From Cryptomeria japonica (taxonomy: Eukaryota > Streptophyta > Pinopsida > Cupressales > Cupressaceae): 64,000 nt of DNA. A model generated the notes under the pieces. The model was not told where the DNA came from. It ran no database searches and saw only the letters and a list, made by a program, of their open reading frames with translations. The stretch covers positions 262,496,925 through 262,560,924 of the forward strand of contig NC_081415.1 of assembly GCF_030272615.1 (NCBI RefSeq), in the 5' to 3' direction. Position numbers and translations under genes: made by a program. Numbering within the stretch: the first letter of the stretch is position 1; each line of letters starts with the position of its first letter. This document shows positions 36,275 through 48,085 of this stretch, piece after piece.

Positions 36275-36904
36275 TGTTAGTGTAGGTTTTTAATTTTCTT
36301 TATGTTAGGGAGTATTTATTTTTCCTACACATATATTATTAAGCTTTCTTAGGTTATTAGTAGTGGTTAATATGAAGACACGTGGTGAAATACTTCAGCT
36401 ACATGTGTAACTCTCCACCTCACATGGGTACATGAGTTACACACCCTCTTTTGTCTTGTTGTGTCACCTCTCATAACAACTATTTTTCCATTTCCTAAGT
36501 GGGTTATGGGGTAGTTGGGTTTCTCAATGCCCTGTTTTGGCCTTATGTGGCAACATTCTCAATGCCTTTCTTGTCTTCATGTAAGGAGGTTATTCCACAT
36601 GTTTTGGCATTTACCAAGAAGGTAAAACCTCCCACTTTTTATGGGGGTGGGAGTTAATGTACCTCTTGGATGTATGTGCTATTATTTTTCTATATAATAA
36701 GCACTATAATCTCACTTTCACTAGTTCAATGATAGCTCAGTGAAAGTCTTCTCCAAAATCTCTTCTTTGTCTCTTTTTTCTCTTATATCAGATTTATCTT
36801 CATTCAACTTTTTTGATCTTCGATCATCTGTTTCTTGGAGTTGCATATAATCTATGCCCAAGATTAGATTTTGAGTTAGTTTGTGCTTCACACAGAATCT
36901 AACA
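36275..36904 (+). repeat. Element B 3' LTR (630 bp)
   Basis: It is preceded by the purine tract taaagggggg and is homologous to 30358-30974 along its whole length, ending AATCTAACA. Confidence 0.9.
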
Positions 36905-39100
36905 ATATAAGATCTTGAAAAAATTCAAAAAAATCATAAAATGTCCTGAAAATAGCCCTAAAAATCGAAACAAAAAATAAATTTGGCAATAAACTATCCC
37001 GTGAAGATCAAACACTTGAGCAAATATCTAGTGGGTGAACCCACAATAGTGGGCTACACTTTTTTGGACAGAAGAAATTGACTCTTTTGTCCAAAACTCA
37101 ATTTTAGCCACGTTCTATCGAAACACCCTTTTGATTGAATGGAAAAAACACATTCGATTGAAACCCACTTTTGATTGAACCTCCATGTTAGAGATCTCTC
37201 CCCCAAACTCTTCTAGTTTCTGCAAAATTTTGGCCTTCGAAGCTCAAATTGGGTGCTCAAATGGATGAATTTTGACAAACCCAAACACATGATGGTAGTA
37301 CTCAAAGAAAGCTTTCCAATGATTATTATTTTAATATATATTGAATTTATTAAGATTTTTTTTTTAAGTTAACTGAACATAGGTTTCATACCAAACATCA
37401 ATTTCTAATTTCAACACTTAAGGAAAAATAGTAAAGAAGTGAAAAAAATTCTAGAAAATATCTACGCACTAAGTATTGAAGTCCTTTTTCCAACAAAAAA
37501 ATAAAATAATTTTGTCACATACACAACAAGTTATGAACGACCGAATAGACATATGCCAAAATTACAGTTAACTCGACTTCAAAACTTAATAAAATATGAA
37601 ATATTGAAGATAGTTTTATGAAACCAATTGCAAACATTAGATATGTATGGTACAAAACTAAATTCGAAAGAATCACATTCATATCTATTTTAGAAAAAAA
37701 TTAATGCTTGACCAAGTGAGTATCACTCTTTAAAAATGCTATTTTTTTGTAAAAAAATAGTTTTCAAGGGAGATAGAAAAATGGAAGCAAATTGATTCCA
37801 AAAATTTTCATTTTTAAAAAAACAAATCTACACACAAAATGACACAAATCACTAGTTCACATCATCTACAAATTCCTTACGGTTTAGCAGTAATAGGTGT
37901 TTGAATGTGAAGTTTTTTTAGAAAATGAATATTGTAGTGTCAGAGTTGGCAAAAAAGTGTCAAAGTTGGCAAAAAAGTTCACACGAAGTTCAGCAAAAAA
38001 TAAACCATCAAAATTTGTAATCAAACTGATCAATTGTCTTATCAATCGAATCATCGAACCCTATCAATCAAACATCAACATCTTGTCTTAAACAGGGAAG
38101 GGTACACTTGAAACCAGACAGATCTGTCTTACACGAGGTATTCAATCTCTAAAATCAGACATCAACCATCACATCAAGAAATCAAAAAAATGACACAAAT
38201 CAGTATGGATGCTATATTTTGTCCTAGTTAGTTTTATTTTTTATCAATTAGTGATAGGTCATGTTCCCATGATACTCAAGGATGTTCGCAAGTGACTAGA
38301 GGAGCTGGAATGGTTCATGATCTTTTTATTTGTTTGTTGTTTGTGGTGTGAACTGATGAAGTTATGGGGCAATGGTACTTTGGGTGTCTATGTTGGTATG
38401 TTCATTTGACAAGTATCCTATGCAAAAATGAAGTCAATTATGCTTGTGACTATTGCATATACCTCAAGCCTGATTGCTACACCCAGAATGGAGGGGTTCA
38501 CTCCTTTGTCTGTAAAGTGTTTGTTTTTGCAATGGTATATCATTTACACCTTGGTTCAATATACCCTGGTGTACAAAGCTCCATTGAAACACCATAAGGC
38601 TCAATGATGAGAATGTTGTCCTAAAATAAAGACACAAGAATTCGTTGTGATATATCTTCTCAAATCATTTCTCATCATTTACTAACAATTCTTCCTCTGA
38701 GTGTTGATTCATGAAACAAAAATATACTCTAGCATACAAAAACAATACATCATTCATTCATTATTAGAACATAGGCACATTTGCATCCATCTTTAAGTTG
38801 GAATTAGATTTGCATCTCATTATGTTTGTATACAAAGTCATTTGCATTGCATTGTCTTAGGCACATATAGTATCATAAAATATCATATAGAGTCATTAAC
38901 CTCATAATCACATGCATACAATTGCATTTCACATAGAAATAAAATAACATTGTTATCATAACAAGAAGTAGATTACACATTCATAATCACATCATTTTAA
39001 AAGCATCATAGAATTATACAACATATAAAACATATAGGAAAGGCATAAGCAGATCATATATATATATATATATATGTAAGGCTCAACAAAAGTGTCAACC
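36905..39100. other. AT-rich flank of element B; no gene seen
   Basis: The sequence continues the style of 30262-30357, as expected for the interrupted target. It contains a two-copy tandem near 37950 (gtgtcaaagttggcaaaaaa) and an (AT)n run near 39057-39075. Open frames at 37897-38091 and 38364-38597 show no family I recognise. Confidence 0.5.
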
Positions 39101-39104
39101 CACG

Positions 39105-39620
39105 CTGCCCCTATCAAGAGCCTGCCCACTATACCCTGCACCTGAATGACCTAGAGGTGGACCCATGAAACCCCCTCTGCTTGTGTCACGACTCTGCAAC
39201 TGCAATCTACCCCATGACTTGTATGCTCGATAGCTTAGTACCCTCTACACAAAAGGAGCCACAACCTCATAGTGTTGGCACTAATAGGTCAACTTAAATG
39301 TAGCCTCAAATAGACAGTCGAGAGCAAAAGAAGCCTCAATCCTGAGAGCAAACTATCACTGATATGCATCCATATAAAGTTGGTCCTGTCTTATAACATC
39401 ATCTCGCTCATAGAAAAACAAATCTATCTCTAACCAATCCCTCACACCTATTAGACCATCCTAACACTAAATACAGTCCTACTACTCCCGCATGAATCTG
39501 ACCCTATCCTCCCTCCGGTATCACTGCTCAATAGTCAAGGCATCCTGTAAACCTTGTATCTAGCCCCTAATAGCCCAAGGATCAAGAATCTATGCGACAT
39601 TCTCTCCAACAAGAACATCC
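39105..39620 (-). pseudogene. Coding relic, unidentified
   Basis: On the minus strand one frame persists for ~500 bp with coding-like composition (WLEIDLFFYERDDVIRQDQ, YKSWGRLQLQSRDTSRGG, FMGPPLGHSGAGYSG) but with about a dozen stops. Nearly all are TAG or TGA, as expected from CAG/CGA decay. GC content is higher than in the flanks. No family is recognised. It borders the satellite array. Confidence 0.45.
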
Positions 39621-39629
39621 TTTAAATCT

Positions 39630-41435
39630 TATCAAACATGTACTAATTTTGTGCAGGTTGAAAAATATGTAGTTAAACCTAAAACTCCATATTTACAATG
39701 AAATTTTGTCGATCTACACATGACTCTTTTACCTAAAGAGGAATGTTGTGATATCCAACCTTTAATTTGAGATAACGACATATGATAAGAAAAAGTACAT
39801 CTTACCAACCATGAATTAATTTTTTGTTGGTTGGAAAACATGATGTGTAGTTAAAACTAGAACCTCATGTTCAGAATGAGTAGTTGTTGAGGTGTACATA
39901 CCAATTTTACCTAAAGAAGAATGTTTTGGTATCCAAATTTTAATTCCAGATAACATCAAATGAGAAAAAAAAAAGTACAACTAACCAACCATGAGCTAAA
40001 TTTGTGTAGGTTGAAAAAATGATGTGTAGTTAAACCTATAATTTTATATTTACAATGAAATATTATCAAGGTACATATACCTCTTTTAACTAGAGAGGAA
40101 GGTTGTGATATCCAGCCCTTAATGTGAGATAACATCAAATGTGCAAAAAAAAACATGTGACCAACCATGAACTAAGTTTGTGTAGGTTGGAAACATGATG
40201 TGTAGTTAAACCTAGAACTTCAAATTCACAATGGAATCTTGTCGAGGTGCAGATACCTCTTTTATCAAAAGAGAAAGGTTGTGATATCCAATCCTTAATT
40301 TTAGATAGCATCAAATGACTAAAAAAAGTGCATCTTACCAACCATGAGCTGAATATGTGTAGGTTGGAAAAAACAATATGTAGTTAGACCTAGAATGTCA
40401 TATTTATAGTTAAATGTTGTCGAGGTGCACATACCTATTTTACCTAAAGAGGAAGGTTCTGATATCTAAGCTTTAATTTGAGGAGGAATCAAATAAAAAA
40501 AAAATTACATCTTACCAACTATGAACTAAGTTTGTGTACATTAAAAAATTGGATGTGCAATTCAACATAGAACTTCATATTTAAAATGAAATTCTAAGGT
40601 GCTCATACCTTTCTTACCTAAAGATGATGGTCGAGATATGCAACCTTTAATTTGAGATAATATCAAATGAGCAGAAAAAGTACATCTTACAAACCATGAA
40701 CTAAGTTTGCATAGGTTGAAAAACATGATGTGTAGTTCAACCTATAACTTTATATTTAGAATGAATCTTGTCAAAGTGCACATAACTCTTTCACCTAAAG
40801 AGGAAGGTTGTGATATCCAAAATTTAATTTGGGATAACATAAAATGAGCATTAAAAGTACATCTTAGAAACCAAGAACTAAGTTTATGTTCATTGAAAAA
40901 CATGACGTGTAGTTCAAAATAGAACTTCATAATTACAATGAAATCCTATTGAGGTACACATGCCTCTTTTACCTAACGAGGAAGGTTGTGATATCCAACC
41001 TTTAATTCGAGATAGCATAAAACAAGCACAAAAAGTACATCTTATCAATCATGAACTAAGTTTGTGTAGGTTGAAAAACATGATGTGTAATTCAACGTAG
41101 AACTTCAAATTTACAATGCAAACCTTTCATAATCCTAAAACATCAAATGAGAAATATTTTTAGGGGTTGACATACCTCTATTGCTTGAAGAGGAAGATTG
41201 TGCTGTCCAATCTTCATTTGAGATAACATCAAATGAGAAAAAAAAGACATCTTGTCAACCATGAATTAAACTAGTGTAGGTTGAAAAAGGCAACATGCAA
41301 TTTAACTAGCAACTTTATATTTATAATGTAATCCTATCACAACTCTAAAAAATAATAAAATGTGGAATAAACTTTTTGGGGGTACACATACCTTTGTTAC
41401 CTAAAGAGGAAGGTTGTCATATCCAACCATTCATA
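39630..41435. repeat. Satellite array: ~10 copies of a ~177-bp monomer
   Basis: The phrase tgtgtaggttg or its degenerate form recurs at about 39655, 39828, 40008, 40184, 40361, 40538, 40713, 40890, 41068 and 41278, i.e. 173-180 bp apart except the last interval (~210 bp). A second box, gaggaaggttgtgatatcc, recurs once per unit. Copies differ by roughly a tenth to a fifth of positions. Open frames of ~65-70 codons on the minus strand recur because of the repeat and are not genes. Confidence 0.92.
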
Positions 41436-41439
41436 ATTA

Positions 41440-42229
41440 AAAATTAAAGATAAAATTTATTAAAATTGTAAAGAGATACCTACTTTCAATATATTTTTAA
41501 AAATAATTTATGAAAGAAAAATATATAAATTAAAATAATTATGATGTAAGAAATAGATAGTATTACGATAATTACTACATATTATAATTTTTGCTATTGT
41601 CAAATTTATTTTATTTTCAGCTTGGACCTTTTATATCATTAAAATTAATATCTTCTATATTAATATATACATTTTTTTGCTATGAAATTATATATCTTTT
41701 ACATAAAATGCATGAAAAAGTATTAATAAATATATTTTTGAAAATTAAATTAAATAATAAAGTGACCACAAGAACACATAGAATTTAATTTCAATGTTTG
41801 AATATAAAAACTTACACCCTTGGTCAATATCACCTTTTTCTAACGTTTCATTCTTCAATTGTTTTTCCATAAATAGATCCAATCTTCCACCACCTCAACT
41901 TTATTTTTTTGACACAAATTTATCAAAAAACTTATCATTTACCTTCTTATTTTATGAACTAATTCATCTAATATTTTTTGCAATGGAACCATAAGGATGT
42001 GCTAAAGGCATTTTCTAGAATTTTGATAAAAAAATTTGATAGAAAATTATTGTTTATTTTATTTTATTAATTTAAATAACATATATTTAAAATGTATAAA
42101 CAATTTTAAGTGAAACACTAAGAGACCTTGAGTGATACTCCACAATTGAAAGATGTCATTGCTTTCACTTACACACAAACTACTTCATCTCCAATCTAAG
42201 CACAACCACAACATATTCCATATTTTTTT
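41440..42229. other. AT-rich unassigned DNA
   Basis: No gene is seen between the satellite and the NLR relic. The open frames at 41591-41994 are low-complexity and unsupported. Confidence 0.45.
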
Positions 42230-43990
42230 GCATTCATTGCGTTGATATACGAATATTCTCTAGTTCCAGGATCAGAGCTTGACAAAAGATTCGTTCAACT
42301 CTCTTACGTCATCACAATGGGACAATTTCAACCTCAACAGATTATGTACTTTTGATTAGGAAAAAGTTAAAAAAACACAATTGTGAAGGAAGAAATAAAG
42401 AAACCATTGAAAACTTGCCATGGATGTACTCAAAATTACATCCTCATCCAAATCATGTATTGATAGATATCTCAAATGTTTGAGGTTGAATATATCGATT
42501 GGTAAATTGTATGTTCAAAATTGGACATGAAGAAACCTTAGCTCATCAAATTGTTTGCCACATCCCCCTTTAAAAATTGTCAACTTGGTTGCCTGATATC
42601 TCAAATAAAAAATAAAATATTCATAGAGACTAGCTCATGGCATCTAACTCTTCTGCTGATATATGTAAATTACTCTTTGTGTTCCATCCATACTCCTTTT
42701 ACTTGGGAAACAAGCTATTAAAAATCAGACAACAAAATTAATCTAATGAAAAATATTTATAAAATTTAAACAAACTAGTTATATTTTATAAAGTCTCTCT
42801 TAAACTAATTAAGTGGAGAAAGAAACACACATCTTTCTTAAAAAAGGAAGTTAGATATATTTAGTTGTATAAGTATTTTTTGTTGTTGTTATCATATTTA
42901 ATGAAACTCTATACTTACCTCTTCATATTAAGATTAAAGAAAAATCTTCTACATTTTTTAATCAGTTTTGTTTGGATTTATTCCGACCAGCTGCTAAAAT
43001 GATATCATGAATCTTTGTCTTCTTACCTTCTCTCTTAATGAGAGCTCCTTACAAGCATTCCATTTCTTCCCCTCCCACAATGCATGCCACTTCCTCCCAA
43101 TTCCAACCAAAGAAGAATGAGCATATGTCAAGGATTGCCTTGTTAGCACTTGGCTCAAGCTCATTATAGGAAAATATAATCCTTGCCTCATCAGAACTGT
43201 ACTTCTTAGTTCCACCAAAATCATCCCTAGATTCAGGAAAATGAACTTCTCAGTGCCACCAAAATCATCCCCGGATTTAGGAAAATGAAGTACTTGCTCA
43301 TAAAATTCAACTTTGTTTTGACATTGATGAAGATAAGCCCTAATTACTTCTAAAAATAGAGGACAACAACTACATTTATCAATTATCTACCTAATTTTAA
43401 GTCGTTCTTGCAATATGGACTCCTTTCTTATTTTTCTATCTATTTTTTTACATAGCACTTGAAGGGTTGCATCAATAGGAAGAGATCCCACATCATAGAA
43501 GTTGTAGAGTTCAATTCCACAAGATTCAATTTCTCCTTTAACAACCATTTCTCTTACTATTATAAATAACCGAATTTTTCTTGTGTTTGTAAAATCATTA
43601 GGTAAAAACTTTTCTAGTTATTCTGGATACAAAGCATTGTCAATATATAAGAAAATGGATTCTTTTTCTATAATGTCTCAAGATTTCACATCCACTTTGA
43701 AAGTCTCTTGCATCATGTTTGGTGGTAGTCAAATCTTGCAAAATCAAGGACTGAAGGTCTTCTACTTTGGGATTTTTTTGTAGGTTTTGAATGAGAATAA
43801 TTTTAGAATGTTTCCAACCCTGAAGGTTCTCTTTTAAAGAGAAATAAACTGCATCTTCTAATGTGGTCTTACTAGACCCACCAATACCATATATAACTAC
43901 TATTGTTGTTGCATTATCACTCTCCCAATTGAATTGTTGAATGACTTCTTCAATTTTCTCTTCTATTCTAACTGCTAGTTAAAGAAACAT
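42230..43990 (-). pseudogene. NB-ARC-LRR disease-resistance gene relic
   Basis: Minus-strand fragments in the correct order: a P-loop IVVIYGIGGSSKTTLE (43863-43900; canonical GxGGxGKTT with Gly now Ser); an ARC2-like ISYxxL block, here FSYNELEPSANKAILDICSFFFGW (43103-43160); an MHD-like KIHDIILAAGRN (42979-43016); then LRR-like YNLPIDIFNLKHLRYLSIHD (about 42465-42525) and LRLKLSHCDDVRELNESFVKL (about 42281-42345). The LDICSFF form is nearer TNL-type than CC-type NLRs. The stretch 43290-43850 has many stops and frame changes. A ~42-bp duplication (DDFGGT twice) lies at 43195-43290. Intact NLRs sense pathogen effectors in the cytoplasm. Element E begins within ~15 bp of its upstream end. Confidence 0.75.
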
Positions 43991-44000
43991 GTGAAATGTT

Positions 44001-45174
44001 TGTTGGCAAAAGATATTGTTCTGGTGATGCTCCAATGGAGATTGATGATGTTAGATGCATGGAGATTACTTAGGGGTTGTCAGTAATGGAAACTTAGCTT
44101 AGTAATCCTATCTGGTATATGGAGATTGTGATTACTGGAAGTGTTAAGTAAGTTTGGTTATTCATGAAGTATAAGTGTGGTAAGTGGAACACAGGGTATA
44201 GATCCTGTAAACATTATTCATTTTTGGTGATGTAGTTTTGGTTGCACTTATTGGAGTAGTTTATTGGATGTGTGAGGCAACTTATCATGCAATTCTATCC
44301 TCCGGTGCTAATCCTAGTGCAAGTTTCTTGGTCCAGTATTCGGTATTGAGGGAAGAAAAGGGTTATCCTCATGTTTGATGGTGTAGCGTGTGGTCCGGAT
44401 TATTTAGGGTGATTTAGATGGATGTTGGTGAGTTTGAGGTGATTGGGACAACTTATGGGAAGCATGTGATCATATGTTTTAGGTTTGGTATATGGATTTG
44501 TAGAAGGATTGAGCTGACATGAGACTATATGTTTCATATTTTACAGTTTTGTGAAGCCGACTTTATGAAGATCTATTTTGGTGGTGCGGATATATAAGAC
44601 CGACTTGAATGATGATTTTGAAGGTGTGTGTGTATGCGAGATTGTGTTGGAAGCGATTGAGTGCAGTTTCACGTGCACATCTTAAGTTTTCATGATCCGA
44701 TATATGTAGCAGAGCAGAACGGAGCATTTTTTTAGAGCAATGACACCGAATCATTCTCGAGCCTAACCGAAACTGATTCTTGGCATTTGTAGATGCTATA
44801 CTCCATTTCAAACATTGTATTTTCTTCTATATCACATTTATAAGACATTGAGTTCCCAGGGTTGTAGCCCTATTTTATAATTGAGTTGTGAGCTCTAGGC
44901 AATGTGCTTGAATGCAACTGCATTCCACTTTTGTAATATTGTTTTACTACTGGCCATAGTATAATAATATTGTGGGTTCAAATCTCATTGTGGTTTTTAC
45001 CTTTTTGGGTTTCCACGTAAAAATTTTGGTTTTATCATTGTATGTTTAATTCGTTTATGTTTCTGCACTTTGCTTTTAGTTATTTGCATCTAGTGGTTAA
45101 AGAATCAGTTTTATAAATTTGTAAATAGTAGAACATTGATTCACCCCTTCTCTCAATGTTCATTGCTTCCAACA
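44001..45174 (+). repeat. Putative element E 5' LTR
   Basis: The end is well supported: tgattcacccc, ctctcaatgtt and ttccaaca followed by a PBS match the end of the C LTR. The start at TGTTGGCAAAAG is inferred from the TGTTGG signature only, because no second copy is in the window. Confidence 0.55.
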
Positions 45175-45176
45175 AT

Positions 45177-45188
45177 TAGTATTAGAGA
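45177..45188 (+). other. Element E primer-binding site
   Basis: The sequence tagtattagaga is a decayed form of tggtatcagagc, two bases after the LTR end. Confidence 0.7.
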
Positions 45189-45246
45189 TTTGTGCCTCAG
45201 AAGAATCCTAACAACTCGATGAAGATCTAAAAGACTGAATGAATGG

Positions 45247-46390
45247 ACTATGGTTTGTAGAGACAACTTAGTGTGGCACTTGAAGACCTTGATCCTGCGA
45301 TGAAGGAAAAGAGTAGCCTAAAAACAAATCTGAATGTAGTTGAAGACTTCATTAAGACATTTATGGATCAGTTGAACAACTCTAGAGAAAAGAGAAAGGA
45401 GCTGATGGATAAGCTACAAAAGAAAGAAGAACAAAGTGTTGACAATTAAATCATACAAGATAAGACATATGAATGTGAGAAGTTGACCAGGGAGAATGCA
45501 GTTTTGAAAAATGAGATGTGATCTATTGTGATGGAAGTTGACTAAGGAGATTGAAGACCGGAAGAAGAATGAAAAACCCCTGACTGAATCATTCAAGGAC
45601 ATATTTGATGAATGATGTATATTGACATATGAGAATGATTAGTTGAATCTTGAATTAGTGCAAACAAAGAATGAGGACAAGAACTTGAAGGCAGATCATA
45701 ATTCTGAGAGATGAGCTGAGTACTGCTAAAGAGTACAAAGAAAAATTCAAAGCTAGTTAAGCTTGGCTAGATGAGATGCTGGAAAGTTAGAGACATGGAA
45801 AAGACATGCGAGGAATTGGATTTGAGAAAGGAGAATCCTCTAGTTTTGGTCAAAGCAATCATCAACAGAATAACAAGAAACCTCTGGTAAGATAGCCTAA
45901 TGCCTATAAATTCAATGGTAAATGTTTTGTTTGTAGTAAATTTGATCATATGGAAAATCAATGTAGAAGTAGGATGAATAATATGAACAATGGTCCTACC
46001 TTTACCAATCAGTGTTTCATATGCAATAACTTTGGTCATAAGTCAAACATGTGCAGCAGAATGATGAACAATTTCTAGAATAAGAGATTTTTGGCATGTG
46101 GAATGTTTGGACATATCTCTAAACAATGCAGGATGAGACAAAATCAAATGAAATTTAGGCTTATGTGGAGAAATGTTGTCTTCCATGCATGCAACAAACT
46201 AGGTCATATTGCAAAATATTATAGAAGCAAGATTGCACTAGTGAACAAGAACAAATCAGATTAGAAAGGCAAAACAAAGGTAGATGAAATCAGAGACCAG
46301 CATAAGAAGATGTGGGTGAAAAAGGAAGATTCAAATGTGTGAAATGGCTCCACATCTGAATCCGGTGATGGAACCTCATCTGGTAACTAG
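45247..46390 (+). pseudogene. Element E ORF1: coiled coil plus four decayed CCHC knuckles
   Basis: The N-terminal RQLSVALEDLDPAMKEKSSL and following heptads correspond to KQLEIALEDYDVERLKNLKL of element C. The knuckles read CFVCSKFDHMENQC, CFICNNFGHKSNMC, FLACGMFGHISKQC and FHACNKLGHIAKYY, so the last two have lost one or more Cys. The frame ends SSGN-TAG at 46388. Several stops and frameshifts break the coiled-coil part. Same inferred role as the C protein. Confidence 0.7.
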
Positions 46391-46477
46391 GGCATTTTTT
46401 CCTTAGGGGGCAGACTATCATGCAAATCTTTAGAACCCCCTTCTAGAGATATGTAATTGGTCAAGGGTAGTTGCATA

Positions 46478-48021
46478 TGTTGGCAATTGCATTATAACAT
46501 ACAATGAAATATTGTTGACATTTCAATAAGGATATTGAGAAGGTTGTTGATGATTATGGATATAACTGATTAAGGATGTTTACTGTGTTGATATTGTTAT
46601 TTTGTCATTGATGTCAAGAAATTGATTTTCTAATTCAGTATGATGTTGCCATATCTTGAGAAGTATGATTTAAAGAGTATAAAGATGTCGGTAAAAGACA
46701 CAGGAAAGAATATGATGAATAAGGGGATGAATAAGGTATTCAATGGGCAACTATTATCGAGTCAGACAATGATGAGATCATGATGTTTAGATTGTTTTAA
46801 CATCATACATATGTTTTAAATTGTAAGGTTAATACTATACTATATTACCAAGCAAAGAACCTAGTCGGTAAACCCTAAGGAACCTAGTTGGTAAACCCTA
46901 AGGTTATCGCTATCGGTTAATGAAGATGGAATGTCTACCGAGTGAAGTTTAGTATTTACCGAGTTGCAACCGAGTTGTAACTGAGTTATAACATAATACA
47001 TTAAATGGTTACATGTGTTATTTAATGAAGGAAGCTGATGAGCTGGAACTGATTAAATGATTGGTATGCCATAAATGAAGTTTGTTAATGAATCTATGGA
47101 AAATGAAAGTCAACATGAAGATCTACAGTGCAGATTGAACCGCAATACCCTTGCACAAGTTCCAAGAAAAATATGCAAGTTCCAAGGTGGGGTAAAATGT
47201 TTTCAGATTGAAAGATGCATTGAACCTGGACAAGATTGAAGATCTGGTGGCTATGATTGATCATGGGAAATGTGATCAAGGAGATTAAGTGGTTATCTAA
47301 TTGTTTATAAACAGGGAACTGTTGATAAACAATGTATGCGGGCAAGTGTATGCATAGGGATGCTACATAGTGATTACCGAGCACAAAAGCTTGAAGACCT
47401 GTTTGAATAATAGAGTATAGAAGCCCAACAGATGGACAAGATTAGTTCTATGTCTAGATTGTATTGAACAAATAAGAATCTACTTTATCATTTTAGATGT
47501 GAAGTTGTAGATAGATTTTTATTACTGTTATTTTGTGAAAGTGACAGAAAATCTCTTAACTGAGTGGACTTAACAGTCTTATTTGTAAAACCCTCTAGCA
47601 AGGTGACATTTTGATTGAGTGTTTGAAATCCTTTAACAAGGTCACTTCTAACAAGGTGAAGATCCTAACAGATCTGAGGGAAATCCCTTAACCGGGTCAC
47701 ATCTAGCAATGTGTTTGTAATCTTTAACAGGATTTGCTTTTAATCGAGCATACTCTAGAAGAGTATATTTCTTAGTAGGTCCGAAATCCCACAGTTGTTT
47801 TTCCCTATTTGGGTTTCCACGTTAAATCTGGTGTTATGAGGTTTATGATGTTTATATACTTTTGAGTTTGCATGTTTAATAGTTTTGGTTATATTATTGA
47901 AGTATATGTTACCAAGGTTGAATCTGATGTTTTTATGGAAGATTAAGTTTGTATGATTCACCCCCCCCTCTCATCTTGTTGGCTATTGGATTTGTACTTA
48001 CATTTAGTATCAGAACTATCA
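46478..48021 (+). repeat. Element D 5' LTR (1544 bp)
   Basis: It differs from the 3' LTR by scattered substitutions and by a ~27-bp tandem duplication near 46860-46890 (two copies of cctagt-ggtaaaccctaagg). It ends gaactatca before a PBS. Confidence 0.92.
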
Positions 48022-48023
48022 AT

Positions 48024-48035
48024 TGGTATCAGAGC
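48024..48035 (+). other. Element D primer-binding site
   Basis: The sequence tggtatcagagc is an exact copy of the plant copia Met-tRNA PBS, two bases after the LTR. Confidence 0.9.
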
Positions 48036-48085
48036 TTTGGACTCTAGAAGAAAATTTTAAAGGCACTTGAGTTAAAGATCCAAAG

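Larger units (their letters stand above)
30358..36904 (+). mobile_element. Element B: full-length Ty1/copia, heavily mutated
   Basis: LTRs at 30358-30974 and 36275-36904 begin TGTTAGTGTAGG and end AACA. They are flanked by atatt and atata, a likely 5-bp target duplication with one change. Internal order is PBS, ~1-kb leader, gag, protease, integrase, RT, RNase H, the normal copia order. The coding part carries many stops and several frameshifts, so it is inactive. LTRs differ at many positions, so it is older than A or F. Confidence 0.9.

Noticed and set aside
39632-40930. Series of similar ~65-codon minus-strand frames
   Set aside because: They recur with the 177-bp satellite period and are a by-product of the repeat, not a gene family.
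39630-41435. CRISPR-like array
   Set aside because: The repeats are head-to-tail 177-bp monomers without short repeats and unique spacers, in plant-type DNA.
42994-43224. Open frame of 76 codons on the minus strand
   Set aside because: It is out of frame with the NLR motifs (FSYNELEPSANK, LDICSFFFGW) encoded by the same bases.
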